Shown here: positions 32,655-42,443 of the stretch, in pieces | Layout of the letters: every line of letters starts with the position of its first letter | Numbering within the stretch: the stretch's first letter is position 1 | Assembly (NCBI GenBank): GCA_023433925.1 | Contig: JAEYTO010000091.1 | Coordinates: 1-47,616, forward strand | Reading direction: 5' to 3' | Source of the DNA: Pseudomonadota bacterium | GTDB taxonomy: Bacteria > Desulfobacterota > Desulfovibrionia > Desulfovibrionales > Desulfovibrionaceae | Length of the DNA stretch: 47,616 nt | Program-made: the position numbers and the translations under genes | Notes under the pieces: model-generated | The model's database searches: none | Seen by the model: the letters and a program-made list of their open reading frames with translations, nothing else | Told to the model about the DNA's origin: nothing

Positions 32655-35093
32655 TCAAAGGCTCTCGGAGCGCTCCAGGGCCTTGCGGGCCTCGTCGGGC
32701 TTGCCGCAGGCCTCCAGGGCCTGGGCCAGCAGCCGCCAGTAGTGCGGCTTGTCGGGCTTGAGGGTCACGCTCTGGCGGGCCAGGGTCTCGGCGATCTCGG
32801 GGTCCTCGCCGGCGTCCAGGTAGAGCTTGGCCATGAGGTGCACGGCCAGGGCGTCATAGGGGTTGAGCAGCAGGGCCTGGTGCAGGTTCTCGCGCGCCTC
32901 CTCGAAGCGGCCCTCGGCCAGGTCGAGACGGGCCAGGTGGCGCATGGTCAGGATGCGGCCGATCTTGTTCTCCGAGGCGCGCAGGTAGTATTCGCCGGCC
33001 GTGGGCAGGTCGCCCTCGCGCTCGGCGAGCTGGCCCAGGCGGATGAGGCTGTACACATGGCCGGGCTTGAGCCGCAGGCAGCGCTCGAAGGCGGTCTTGG
33101 CGCGCGCGTGCTCGCCCAGGCGCATGCAGGCCGTGCCCAGGTTGTAGGCGGCCATGAGGTCGTCGGCATTCTTGCCCGCCACCCGCTCGAAGAGAGTCAG
33201 GGCCTGCTCGGTGCGGCCGAGGCGGGCGTAGCAGATGCCCAGGGAGTTGGCCGCCAGAAGGTTGCCGGGGTCGGCCAGGAGCGAGCGCTTGTACTCCTCC
33301 ATGGCCGCGTACAGGTCGCCCTGGGCGAAGTGGCGGTCCGCGCTCACGTTGAGCGAGACCGTGTCGAACAAGGCCACCATGGGCGCGGGCAGCATGAGCG
33401 CGTGATCCAGGGCCTTGCGGCAGTTCTCGGCGATGTCGGCCTTGGTGCAGGCCATGAACGGGTAGGCGGCCAATCCGGCGGCGACGGCCACGCCGAAGCG
33501 CTCCTGGGCGGCCAGGGCCAGCTCGGTGAAGCGCTCCACGAACGTGTCCGACGGGCCGGGCAGGTAGTAGCAGATGCTGTTCAGGCTGTGGCGGCCAGCC
33601 AGGGCCTGGGGGCCGAAGAGTTCCCGGCCGAGCCCGGCCACCTCGCGCACGCGCGCCTCGATTTCCTTGAGAAAGGCCGCCGGCTGGAGGCCGCGGCCTT
33701 CGCCGCCCGTGATGCGCACGAGCGCCAGGACGAAGTGGTCCTCCTCCTGGCGCGCCTGGGCATAGGCCTCCATGAAGCCGCGGTAGGCGTGCAGGCCCGT
33801 GATCATATCCCGGCCGGCGGCGACCGAGGGCGCGCCTTCGCCGGGCAGGCGGTCCGTTTCAGGGACCAGGGCCAGCCGGTCGCCCTTGGCGATGGGCCAG
33901 GTCGAGTCGCTCACATGAAGCACGTCGGCGAAGGCCATGTCCTCCTGGGCGTCCACGAGCATGATCTCGCCTTTGTACATGGCCGGGTAGCGGCCCGAGA
34001 TCCGCTCGCCTTCGCCCGAGGCGACCTCGGCGTCGCGGTCCCACTCGCGGCAGGCCACGAGGAAGCGCATGCCTTCGCGCGCGTCCACGGCGCGGCCCAG
34101 GTTGACCGTCAGCCGGCCCAGGGGCAGAAGCTCCAGCACGCCGCCGCCCTCGGCCAGGATGCGCTCGAAGGCGAAGGCGCGGTCGCGGCCCTGCTCCTTG
34201 GCCACGGAAAGGGCCTTGCGCGCCTTGCGCAGGAGGATGCGCGCCCGCTCGGGCGCGGCCTGGCGGAGCTGGCTGCCGCGCAGGTCGGCCGGATAGTTGG
34301 CGCTGCCGATGCTCAAGGTGAGCGCGAGCTGCTCGCCCGTGAGCGGGTCCTCGAAGATCTTGCCCGCCACGGCGAGCTGGATGCGCTCGGCCAGCCGCTG
34401 GCAGGCCGCGGGCGATGCGTCGGGACAGAGCAGGGCGAACTGGTCCTCGCCCATGCGGGCGGCGACGGCCGGCTCGGGGCACAGCTCCTTGAGCAGCCGG
34501 CCCAGCTCGGCGACGCACTGCTCGCCGAAGGTGTAGCCGCAGGCGTCGTTGATGCGCTGGAAATGGTCCACGTCCGCCACGAGCAGGCCGCAGCGGCCGC
34601 TGAAGGGCACGAGTCCCGTGTCCAGGCCGGCCTCCTCCTCGGGGAGCATGCAACTCTGGATGAGCTCGATTTCGCGCTCCAGGGAGCGCAGGAAGGCCGA
34701 GGAGTTGAGCAGGCCCGTGAGCGGGTCGGAGATGCCGGCCTTGTGCAGGAGGATCTTTTCGATGACCAGCTCGCCGATCTGGGTCAACAGGTGCGGCAGA
34801 ACCTGCGGCGCCGGCAGGGCCACGCCCTTGGCCACGAACACGCCGAGCACCTCGCCGCCCGAGGACAGGGGCAGGAACAGTCGCTGCTCCTCGGGCAGGT
34901 ACAGGGCCTCGCCGCGCATGGGGTCGAAGGAGCGGCTCTTCCAGGCCGCCTCGGCCTGGGAGCCCGAGTTGGGAAAGTAGAGGCTGTAGGACGTGAAGGC
35001 CACGAACCCGGCCAGCTCGTCCTTGATGAAATGTTCCCAGCGCACGAGGTCGCGCTTGGTCAGCCGCGTATCGCCCGCCTGGAGCAGGTCCAT
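32655..35093 (-). CDS. Degenerate GGDEF protein with C-terminal TPR repeats
   Basis: 812 residues from ATG at 35093. About 1-115 is a GAF-like sensor. A GGDEF-type domain follows at about 120-290: DPLTGLLN and DVDHFQRINDACGYTFGE are standard, but the signature reads RMGEDQF (214-219) where RYGGDEF is expected, so cyclase activity is doubtful. About 410-570 resembles a second, further decayed GGDEF fold (DMITGLHAYRGFMEA). About 590-810 is a run of six or more TPR repeats. A role as a nucleotide-binding or scaffold protein is inferred. The start is uncertain: ATG at 35105 and TTG at 35117 are also in frame and no site has a good ribosome-binding sequence. Confidence 0.85.
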   Translation of the reverse strand: MDLLQAGDTRLTKRDLVRWEHFIKDELAGFVAFTSYSLYFPNSGSQAEAAWKSRSFDPMRGEALYLPEEQRLFLPLSSGGEVLGVFVAKGVALPAPQVLPHLLTQIGELVIEKILLHKAGISDPLTGLLNSSAFLRSLEREIELIQSCMLPEEEAGLDTGLVPFSGRCGLLVADVDHFQRINDACGYTFGEQCVAELGRLLKELCPEPAVAARMGEDQFALLCPDASPAACQRLAERIQLAVAGKIFEDPLTGEQLALTLSIGSANYPADLRGSQLRQAAPERARILLRKARKALSVAKEQGRDRAFAFERILAEGGGVLELLPLGRLTVNLGRAVDAREGMRFLVACREWDRDAEVASGEGERISGRYPAMYKGEIMLVDAQEDMAFADVLHVSDSTWPIAKGDRLALVPETDRLPGEGAPSVAAGRDMITGLHAYRGFMEAYAQARQEEDHFVLALVRITGGEGRGLQPAAFLKEIEARVREVAGLGRELFGPQALAGRHSLNSICYYLPGPSDTFVERFTELALAAQERFGVAVAAGLAAYPFMACTKADIAENCRKALDHALMLPAPMVALFDTVSLNVSADRHFAQGDLYAAMEEYKRSLLADPGNLLAANSLGICYARLGRTEQALTLFERVAGKNADDLMAAYNLGTACMRLGEHARAKTAFERCLRLKPGHVYSLIRLGQLAEREGDLPTAGEYYLRASENKIGRILTMRHLARLDLAEGRFEEARENLHQALLLNPYDALAVHLMAKLYLDAGEDPEIAETLARQSVTLKPDKPHYWRLLAQALEACGKPDEARKALERSESL

Positions 35094-35302
35094 GTCGCCT
35101 CTCATGGGGATGATCAATTACAGTTTCCGCCGGCTTTGCACAAGCGCTCATACGGGGATCGCCAGCCACGGAAAGAGGTTGCCGCGACTCCTGCCTCGGG
35201 TTAGCCTAGCAGTCGACCTCGGGCGGGCCCGGATGGCGCCGGCCATGCCTGGGCGATCTCCGCCCGCTTCCGTCGAGGCCCGCTAGAAGCAAGGAGAAGC
35301 GC

Positions 35303-35818
35303 ATGGAGCACAACCCTGTCCTCAAGGCTATCCGCGAGCGCCGCAGCGTGCGCCACTTCACCGGCGAACCCGTGACGCGCGAGGAGATCCTGGAGATACT
35401 GGAGGCCGGCCGCTGGGCTCCCAGCGGGCTCAACAACCAGCCCTGGCGCTTCCTGGTGGTCACGGCCGACGACGCGCGCCAGGCCGGCCTGGCGCGCTGC
35501 ACCAAGTACGCGCCCATCGTGCGCGCGGCCGGAGCCCTCCTGTGCGTGTTCCTGGATCGCGGGGCCATGTACGACGAGGCCAAGGACCATCAGAGCGCGG
35601 GCGCCTGCATCCAGAACATGCTTCTGGCCGCGCACGCCCGGGGCCTGGGCGCGGTCTGGCTCGGCGAGATCATCAACCAGTCCCCGCAAGTCATGAAGAC
35701 CCTCGGCCTCGACCCGGCGCGCCTGGAGCTGCAAGCGGTCATCGCCGTGGGCCGGCCGGTCCATCCCGGCGCATCCTCGCGCAAGGCCCTTGGCGAGCTG
35801 CTTCTGGAGGAATTCTAG
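35303..35818 (+). CDS. Nitroreductase-family flavoprotein
   Basis: 171 residues, the short type. IRERRSVRHFTGEPV (FMN phosphate binding) and AGRWAPSGLNNQPWRFLVV open the protein; GLGAVWLGEI is the usual C-terminal helix. It is an FMN-dependent NAD(P)H oxidoreductase; substrate unknown. AAGGAG lies 7 bases before the ATG. The ribosome site of the next gene lies within its last codons, so the two are one transcript. Confidence 0.94.
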   Translation: MEHNPVLKAIRERRSVRHFTGEPVTREEILEILEAGRWAPSGLNNQPWRFLVVTADDARQAGLARCTKYAPIVRAAGALLCVFLDRGAMYDEAKDHQSAGACIQNMLLAAHARGLGAVWLGEIINQSPQVMKTLGLDPARLELQAVIAVGRPVHPGASSRKALGELLLEEF

Positions 35819-35819
35819 C

Positions 35820-36446
35820 ATGCGCGTGAGCACCTTCCCCCTGGGGCCCCTGGAGACCAACGCCTACCTCGTGGACAACGCCGGCCGCGCCGTGGCCATC
35901 GATCCGGGCGGCGATCCGGACGAAATCGTGGACTTCCTCACGTCCGAGGGCCTTGTCCTGGAGGTCATCCTGGCCACGCACCTGCACTTCGACCACATCC
36001 ACGGCATGGCGGCTCTGTCCAAGGCCACGGGCGCTCCGGTCATGGCCAGCCCGGCGGACGAGTTCCTCCTGGCCACGCCCGTGGGCGGAGGGGGCTTCAT
36101 GGGCTTTCCCAAGGTCCCGCTCTTCGAGCTCAAGGCCCTGGCCGAAGGCCCCATGGAGCTGGCGGGCCTGACCTGCCACGTGTTCGCCACGCCGGGCCAC
36201 ACGCCCGGCAGCCTGTCCTTCCACTTCCCCCAGGGCCGGGCCGTGTTCGTGGGCGACCTGCTCTTCCACCGCTCCATAGGCCGCACGGACTTCCCGGGCG
36301 GGAGCCTGGCCGAGCTCAAGCGCTCGGTGCGCGAGAAGATCTTCAGCCTGCCCAAGGAGACCCTGGTCTATCCGGGCCACGGCCCTGAGACGAGCGTGGG
36401 TGACGAGGTGCTGAACAACCCGTTTTTTTCGCCCTTCGCGGGATGA
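35820..36446 (+). CDS. Metallo-beta-lactamase-fold hydrolase (glyoxalase II type)
   Basis: 208 residues. THLHFDHIHG is the H-x-H-x-D-H metal motif, followed by TPGHTPGSLSFHF, GDLLFHRSIGRTD and a final PGHGPET, giving all the ligands of a dinuclear hydrolase of the glyoxalase II type. Substrate is likely a thioester, inferred from the family. The ATG lies one base after the nitroreductase stop, with GGAGG 9 bases upstream. Confidence 0.94.
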   Translation: MRVSTFPLGPLETNAYLVDNAGRAVAIDPGGDPDEIVDFLTSEGLVLEVILATHLHFDHIHGMAALSKATGAPVMASPADEFLLATPVGGGGFMGFPKVPLFELKALAEGPMELAGLTCHVFATPGHTPGSLSFHFPQGRAVFVGDLLFHRSIGRTDFPGGSLAELKRSVREKIFSLPKETLVYPGHGPETSVGDEVLNNPFFSPFAG

Positions 36447-36460
36447 GCTTTTCCCACGCA

Positions 36461-36489
36461 TTGACTCGCGGCCCGCAGTCGGCGACAAT
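36461..36489 (+). promoter_or_regulatory. Sigma-70 promoter of the candidate selenoprotein operon
   Basis: TTGACT, 17 bases, GACAAT. Predicted start near 36496, about 25 nt before the ATG at 36522. Confidence 0.65.
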
Positions 36490-36521
36490 TCTTTTGAAAT
36501 TCAAGGCACGAGGAGATCGCC

Positions 36522-36743
36522 ATGGCCGAGACCGTCCTCATCGACCTGCGCGAGAAGTGTTGAGGTGTCGGGCTGGAGGTAGGTTGGTACCTCCGTTTCG
36601 GAAAGGCCGACGTGGTGGAGGCCCTGGTCCAGGACAAGGCCGTGCGCCAGATCCAGGCGCACCTGGCCCCGGACATGGGCTGGGAAATGGCCGCGGAGCC
36701 TCGCGACGGGCACACGCTGGTCCGCCTGACGCGGACGGACTGA
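36522..36743 (+). CDS. Candidate small selenoprotein (TusA/SirA-like), in-frame UGA at codon 14
   Basis: 73 residues if UGA (36561-36563) is read as selenocysteine. The frame then runs MAETVLIDLREKC-U14-GVGLEVGWYLRFGK to VRLTRTD and a normal TGA. Cys13-Sec14 forms a Cys-Sec redox pair at the place where TusA/SirA proteins have Cys-Pro-x-Pro; length and strand pattern (IDLREKC, then VVEALVQDK, then HTLVRL) fit that fold. AGGAG lies 6 bases before the ATG and a promoter is visible. Directly after the UGA is a 7-bp hairpin of SECIS type. Codons within the hairpin are rare ones for this genome (GGT, GTA, CGT, GGA), while codons after it are typical (GCC, GTG, CTG), so coding continues past the UGA. 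The next gene starts 10 bases later. Alternative: a nonsense mutation in a decaying gene, less likely given the structure. Confidence 0.75.
36561..36594 (+). promoter_or_regulatory. Candidate bacterial SECIS element
   Basis: From the UGA codon, 11 bases, then GGAGGTA pairs perfectly with TACCTCC (36575-36581 with 36588-36594) around the loop GGTTGG. There are 18 bases between UGA and loop, within the range expected for bacterial elements, and the loop contains the G and GU bases that SelB prefers. Confidence 0.7.
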
Positions 36744-36753
36744 GGATTGTCCG

Positions 36754-37355
36754 GTGAGCGGCCTGCCCGTGGTCTTCCGCTGCAGCCCCCGCCGGGACGG
36801 CAACAGCGACACGGCGGCCAGGCTGTTCGTCGAGGGCCTGCGCTCGGCGGGCGGCGACGCGCGCGAGGTGCGTCTGGCCGACTACGCCATCGAGCCCTGC
36901 CTTGGCTGCGGAACCTGCCGCCGCTCGCCCGGTCGCCGCTGCGTGCTGGCGGCCAGGGACCAGGCCGAGGAGCTTTTCGGCCTGCTGCTCGCCGCGCCCT
37001 TCGTGCTCTTCGCCGCGCCCATATTCTTCTACCACCTGCCGGCGCACTTCAAGGCGCTCATCGACCGCAGCCAGTCCTATTACGAGAAAGCCATGGCCCT
37101 GGACCCGGCCGTCACGGGCCTGCCCAGGCGCACGGCATACGTGGCCCTGGTGGCCGGCCGCCCAACGGGCGAGCGCCTGTTCGAGGGCAGCCTACTCACG
37201 CTCAAGTACTTCCTGGTCAATTTCAACTTCACCCTGGCCGAGCCCCTGACTTTCCGGGGCAAGGACGGCCCGCGCGACCTGGCGGATGACGAGGCGGCCA
37301 GCGAGCTGCTGCGCGAGCGCGGCGCCGCGGCCTGGCGTGAGCGTGGCCTCACGGC

Positions 37356-37359
<4 letters not shown>
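36754..37359 (+). CDS. NAD(P)H-dependent FMN reductase/flavodoxin-fold protein
   Basis: 201 residues, GTG start at 36754. The start region PVVFRCSPRRDGNSDTAARL is the FMN phosphate loop of the NADPH-dependent FMN reductase family. C49-x2-C52-x2-C55 and Cys63 (CLGCGTCRRSPGRRC) form the Cys cluster found in the iron-sulfur or disulfide-containing members of this family. APIFFYHLPAHFKALIDR is the second flavin loop. It is 10 bases after the candidate selenoprotein and overlaps comF by four bases, so all three share a transcript. It may pass electrons to the Cys-Sec protein; this is inference. Confidence 0.9.
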
Positions 37360-38180
<821 letters not shown>

Positions 38181-38186
38181 GTCGGC

Positions 38187-38753
38187 TTACGCCGCGTGCA
38201 CCCGGCCTTGGAGGTCCCCGAGCAGCTCCTGGCTGCTCAGGAATTGCGCGCCGGCCAGGCGCAGTTCCTCCTTGACCCGCTCGATGTCGCCGGGCACGCG
38301 CTCGATGCCGGCGACCGCGTCCTCGATGATGGTCACGGCAAGGCCACGCTGGCGGGCCTCGAGCGCGGTCTCCCGGACGCAGTAGTCCGTGGCCACGCCG
38401 GTGACGATGAGATAGTCCGCTCCGAGCTCGTCGAGCTTGGCGGGCACCTCGGGCTGGTCGAAGCTCTTGATGCGCACCTTCTCGATGACCATGTCGCCCT
38501 CCTCGGGCGCGAGCTCCGGGATGACCTCGGCGCCCTTGCTCCCGCGCACGGCGTGCGGAGGCCAGTCGGCAAACTCCGGGTCGTCGGCCGCATGGGCGTC
38601 GTTCAGGTAGAGCACGGGCACTCCGCGCCCCTTGAGCGTATCCTTGATCTTGCGGATGACCGGAATGATCCGGCGGCTCTCGGGGATGTGCAGCGCGCCG
38701 TCCTCGTCCACGAAGTCCTTGAGCATGTCGATGATGAGCAGGGCAGGCTTCAT
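38187..38753 (-). CDS. Isochorismatase-family hydrolase, probable nicotinamidase
   Basis: 188 residues. The Asp9-Lys96-Cys125 triad is present (LLIIDMLKDF, VRIKSF, TDYCVRETA) and Asp52-x-His54 could hold the metal, as in nicotinamidases. Its neighbour on the same strand is a nicotinate phosphoribosyltransferase, which makes PncA activity (nicotinamide to nicotinate) the best guess. AGGAGG lies 6 bases before the ATG at 38753. Other isochorismatase-type substrates cannot be excluded. Confidence 0.9.
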   Translation of the reverse strand: MKPALLIIDMLKDFVDEDGALHIPESRRIIPVIRKIKDTLKGRGVPVLYLNDAHAADDPEFADWPPHAVRGSKGAEVIPELAPEEGDMVIEKVRIKSFDQPEVPAKLDELGADYLIVTGVATDYCVRETALEARQRGLAVTIIEDAVAGIERVPGDIERVKEELRLAGAQFLSSQELLGDLQGRVHAA

Positions 38754-38819
38754 GACGGCCTCCTGGGGCTGTGCGCGAGCCTTGCGGCTCGCGGCAAGGG
38801 CCGCGCGGGCGGCCGGTTG

Positions 38820-38942
38820 GCAGCCTGTTTTCAACAGGCTGCGCGGGCCAGGATGGCCCGCCGGATGCGCGGCATCCGTGAGCAATGCTTGAGTTTAGCT
38901 CAAGCATTGCGGAGTTGAAAAAGCCAGGACGGCTTTTTCAAC
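38820..38942. repeat. Array of five consecutive hairpins
   Basis: Five stems in 123 bases: GCAGCCTGTT/AACAGGCTGC; GCGGGCC-AGGAT-GGCCCGC; CGGATGC/GCATCCG; GCAATGCTTGAG/CTCAAGCATTGC; GTTGAAAAAGCC-AGGAC-GGCTTTTTCAAC. The AGGAC/AGGAT loops are the complement of the GTCCT loops at 14264-14421, so this is a related element in the other orientation. It fills the gap between the two NAD salvage genes; the last hairpin can act as a terminator for the phosphoribosyltransferase gene. Confidence 0.8.
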
Positions 38943-38948
38943 AATCTG

Positions 38949-40055
38949 TTAGAGCACCCGGCGCATGTCCGGGTTGGGACTGTAGCCGCGGCCGGCCTTG
39001 GCCAGTTCGCGGTTCTCGATGCGCACGATGTCCGAGGTGGCGCGCCAGGACTCGAACACGCCGCCGATGCCCAGGGCCTCGAACAGCCGACCGTGCCTGC
39101 GCTCGCCTTCGACAAAGGCGCGCAGCTTGTCCGGATTGCCGAAGCCGCTGGACAGGACGATGTCCACGTCCTCGAACCCGGCCTGATCCAGGGCGCGGCG
39201 CACGGCGACGACGCCCTCCACGGTCACGCCTTTGCCGGCCCAGTATCGCGGCCCTTCGGCCGGGCTGCCCTGGGCCACGGCCTCGCCGGCCGTGTCCAGA
39301 CGCACGCCGTGCAGGCGGCCGCGCATGGCCCTGGCCGTGGCCAGGGAGTCGTCCACCTCCTTATTGAAGGTGTCCACCAGGGCGATGCGCTTGACTTCGG
39401 GCTCCATGTGCCGGTCGAAGGCCAGGGTCGCCTCCACCGTGGCCCGCTCCACGCCGCGCGCGTGGGCATAGGCCAGCACGAGCGCGTGCGGGATGGTGCC
39501 CACGCCCTTGTCCAGGCCCGCGCCCTTGGCCCCGGCGTCGGTGGAGCAGGCGTCCCAGCCGCACTCCTCGATGAGGATGCGGCTGATCTCCGGGTCCATG
39601 GACCAGTGCCAGTGCCGCGCGCCGAAGTAGATGAGCCGTTTGTCCGGGCAGAGTTCGCGGATGAGCCTGCCCCGGTCGCGCAGGGCCTTGAGGTCGAGGT
39701 CGCTTGCGTTGGCCAGGGTCGTGGCCGCCGATATGACGCCCAGATACATGGTTTCAAGCTCCACGACCTGCTGGATGGGCGCCTCTATGTGCATGAGGCT
39801 GTCGCCCGGCTCGTAGCGGTTGCCTTCGGGCAGGGCGTAGACGTGCGTGGCCTGGTCGTGGCCATGGATGCCGGCGAATTCGGCCAGGATGGCCGCGGCC
39901 TCGTCGATGCCGCGCACGACGCCCGGACCCTTGCGGATGAAGACCTGGTAGGTCGCGCGCGGATTCAGGCCGTCGGCCTCCAGGATGCGCCGCGCGCGTA
40001 AAAAGTACGTATCCGTGTAGGGCCGGTGGTCCTTGGGCAGATCGTAAGTCGGCAT
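38949..40055 (-). CDS. pncB: Nicotinate phosphoribosyltransferase
   Basis: 368 residues from ATG at 40055. DTYFLRARRILE, MYLGVISAATTLANASDLD, HWHWSMDPEISRILIE, LVDTFNKEVDDSL and VDIVLSSGFGNPDKLRAF fit the NadC/PncB-like type II phosphoribosyltransferase fold that converts nicotinate to NaMN with PRPP. A Mg/phosphate site is implied by the LSSGFG segment. The amidase gene lies downstream on the same strand, with a hairpin array between. Divergent from rplU. Confidence 0.9.
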   Translation of the reverse strand: MPTYDLPKDHRPYTDTYFLRARRILEADGLNPRATYQVFIRKGPGVVRGIDEAAAILAEFAGIHGHDQATHVYALPEGNRYEPGDSLMHIEAPIQQVVELETMYLGVISAATTLANASDLDLKALRDRGRLIRELCPDKRLIYFGARHWHWSMDPEISRILIEECGWDACSTDAGAKGAGLDKGVGTIPHALVLAYAHARGVERATVEATLAFDRHMEPEVKRIALVDTFNKEVDDSLATARAMRGRLHGVRLDTAGEAVAQGSPAEGPRYWAGKGVTVEGVVAVRRALDQAGFEDVDIVLSSGFGNPDKLRAFVEGERRHGRLFEALGIGGVFESWRATSDIVRIENRELAKAGRGYSPNPDMRRVL

Positions 40056-40222
40056 GTCGGCTCGCCTCGCTCCCGGGGGCTTGCTCAGCCCGCTCGCGTT
40101 GCGGACACGGGTCCGATACCGCAGGGTAGACGAAAAACGGCTTCGTGGGCAATGCTTGTCCGGCCAGGGCGGGCGGTCGAGGCTCCGGGACGGGGTGCGG
40201 CAAAAAAACCGCAAGGAGGCGC

Positions 40223-40252
40223 TTGACTTGGAGGGGCATAGGTGGCTATATC
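40223..40252 (+). promoter_or_regulatory. Promoter of the rplU-rpmA operon
   Basis: TTGACT, 17-18 bases, CTATAT/TATATC. Predicted start near 40258, about 22 nt before the rplU ATG. Confidence 0.7.
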
Positions 40253-40279
40253 ACTCGCCTCGCTTTATGGAGGATAAGC

Positions 40280-40591
40280 ATGTACGCGATCATCGAAACC
40301 GGCGGTAAGCAGTACAAGGTCCAAGAGGGCCTTGTTTTCAACGTGGAGAAGCTCGAGGCCGAGACCGGCTCCGAGGTGGTCCTCGACAAGGTCCTGGCCG
40401 TGGGCAGCGGCGCGGACATGACCTTTGGCCAGCCCTATGTGGGGAGCGCCAAGGTCACCGTCGAGGTGGTCGATCACGGCCGCGGCGAAAAGATCCTCGT
40501 GTTCAAGAAACGCCGCCGCAAGGATTCCAAGAAGACCCAGGGCCATCGCCAGGATTTCACCCGGCTGAAGGTCAAAACCATTTCCGCGTAG
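40280..40591 (+). CDS. rplU: Large ribosomal subunit protein bL21
   Basis: 103 residues, normal length. MYAIIETGGKQYKVQEGLVF and the end KKTQGHRQDFTRLKVKTISA are the bL21 signature regions. TGGAGGATAAGC precedes the ATG. It binds 23S rRNA. rpmA follows after 15 bases. Confidence 0.99.
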   Translation: MYAIIETGGKQYKVQEGLVFNVEKLEAETGSEVVLDKVLAVGSGADMTFGQPYVGSAKVTVEVVDHGRGEKILVFKKRRRKDSKKTQGHRQDFTRLKVKTISA

Positions 40592-40606
40592 GACAAGGAG
40601 CAAGCC

Positions 40607-40876
40607 ATGGCTCATAAAAAAGCAGGCGGCAGCTCGCGCAACGGCCGCGACTCCCACGGTCAGCGCCGCGGCGTGAAGCGCTTCGGCGGCCAGCAGGTCC
40701 TGGCGGGCAGCGTCCTCGTGCGCCAGGTCGGCACCACGATCCATCCCGGCGTGAATGTCGGCGTGGGCAGGGACTACACCCTGTTCGCCATGACGGACGG
40801 TGTGGTCAAGTACGAGAAGTACAGCCGCAAGAACAAGATCAAGACCAGGGTCAGCATCGTCCCGGCCGAGGCCTAG
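40607..40876 (+). CDS. rpmA: Large ribosomal subunit protein bL27
   Basis: 89 residues. MAHKKAGGSSRNGRDSHGQR is the conserved N-terminal arm reaching the peptidyl-transfer centre; there is no N-terminal cleavage extension of the Firmicutes type. AAGGAGCAAGCC precedes the ATG. Followed by a strong terminator. Confidence 0.99.
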   Translation: MAHKKAGGSSRNGRDSHGQRRGVKRFGGQQVLAGSVLVRQVGTTIHPGVNVGVGRDYTLFAMTDGVVKYEKYSRKNKIKTRVSIVPAEA

Positions 40877-40904
40877 ACGCTTCTTTCCGGAACGGTCATT
40901 TCCA

Positions 40905-40933
40905 GGGTGGAAGAGCGATCTTCCGCCCTTTTT
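40905..40933 (+). terminator. Rho-independent terminator after rpmA
   Basis: Stem GGGTGGAAGA/TCTTCCGCCC with one T-G pair and a GCGA loop, followed by TTTTT. It partly separates rplU-rpmA from obgE. Confidence 0.85.
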
Positions 40934-40994
40934 CGTTTGGTTCGGAGTGCGGTGGCGCATGGCTAATCCGCGCCCGAAAAGGTAGAATCCGTTT

Positions 40995-42269
<1,275 letters not shown>

Positions 42270-42280
42270 CCGCGCACCTG

Positions 42281-42402
42281 GAGCGGTTTGACTTTGAGAC
42301 GCTCCGGCGTTGACGGCGCAAGCGGGTTGCGCCTGCGCCTACGCGGCGGCAAGCCATGCCGACGCATGGCTTGCGGAGCATTTTCAAAAGCAAGATGCCC
42401 TA
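42281..42402 (+). repeat. MITE-like repeat, forward (copy 4)
   Basis: Starts GAGCGGTTTGACTTTGAGAC and ends TTTTCAAAAGCAAGATGCCC. Internal stems GGCGCAA/TTGCGCC and GCAAGCCATGC/GCATGGCTTGC. It lies between obgE and proB. Confidence 0.88.
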
Positions 42403-42443
42403 ACACCCAAACCCGCCGGGCCGAGCCCCGGAGGGGGACAGTC

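Noticed and set aside
32511..35204. Long plus-strand frame opposite the GGDEF-TPR gene
   Set aside because: Same reason: biased Ala/Gly/Gln/His text, no ribosome site, and it runs across a repeat and a gene border.
36561..36563. UGA as an ordinary nonsense mutation
   Set aside because: Not excluded, but the precise hairpin behind it, the Cys before it, rare codons only inside the hairpin and the intact remaining frame favour selenocysteine.
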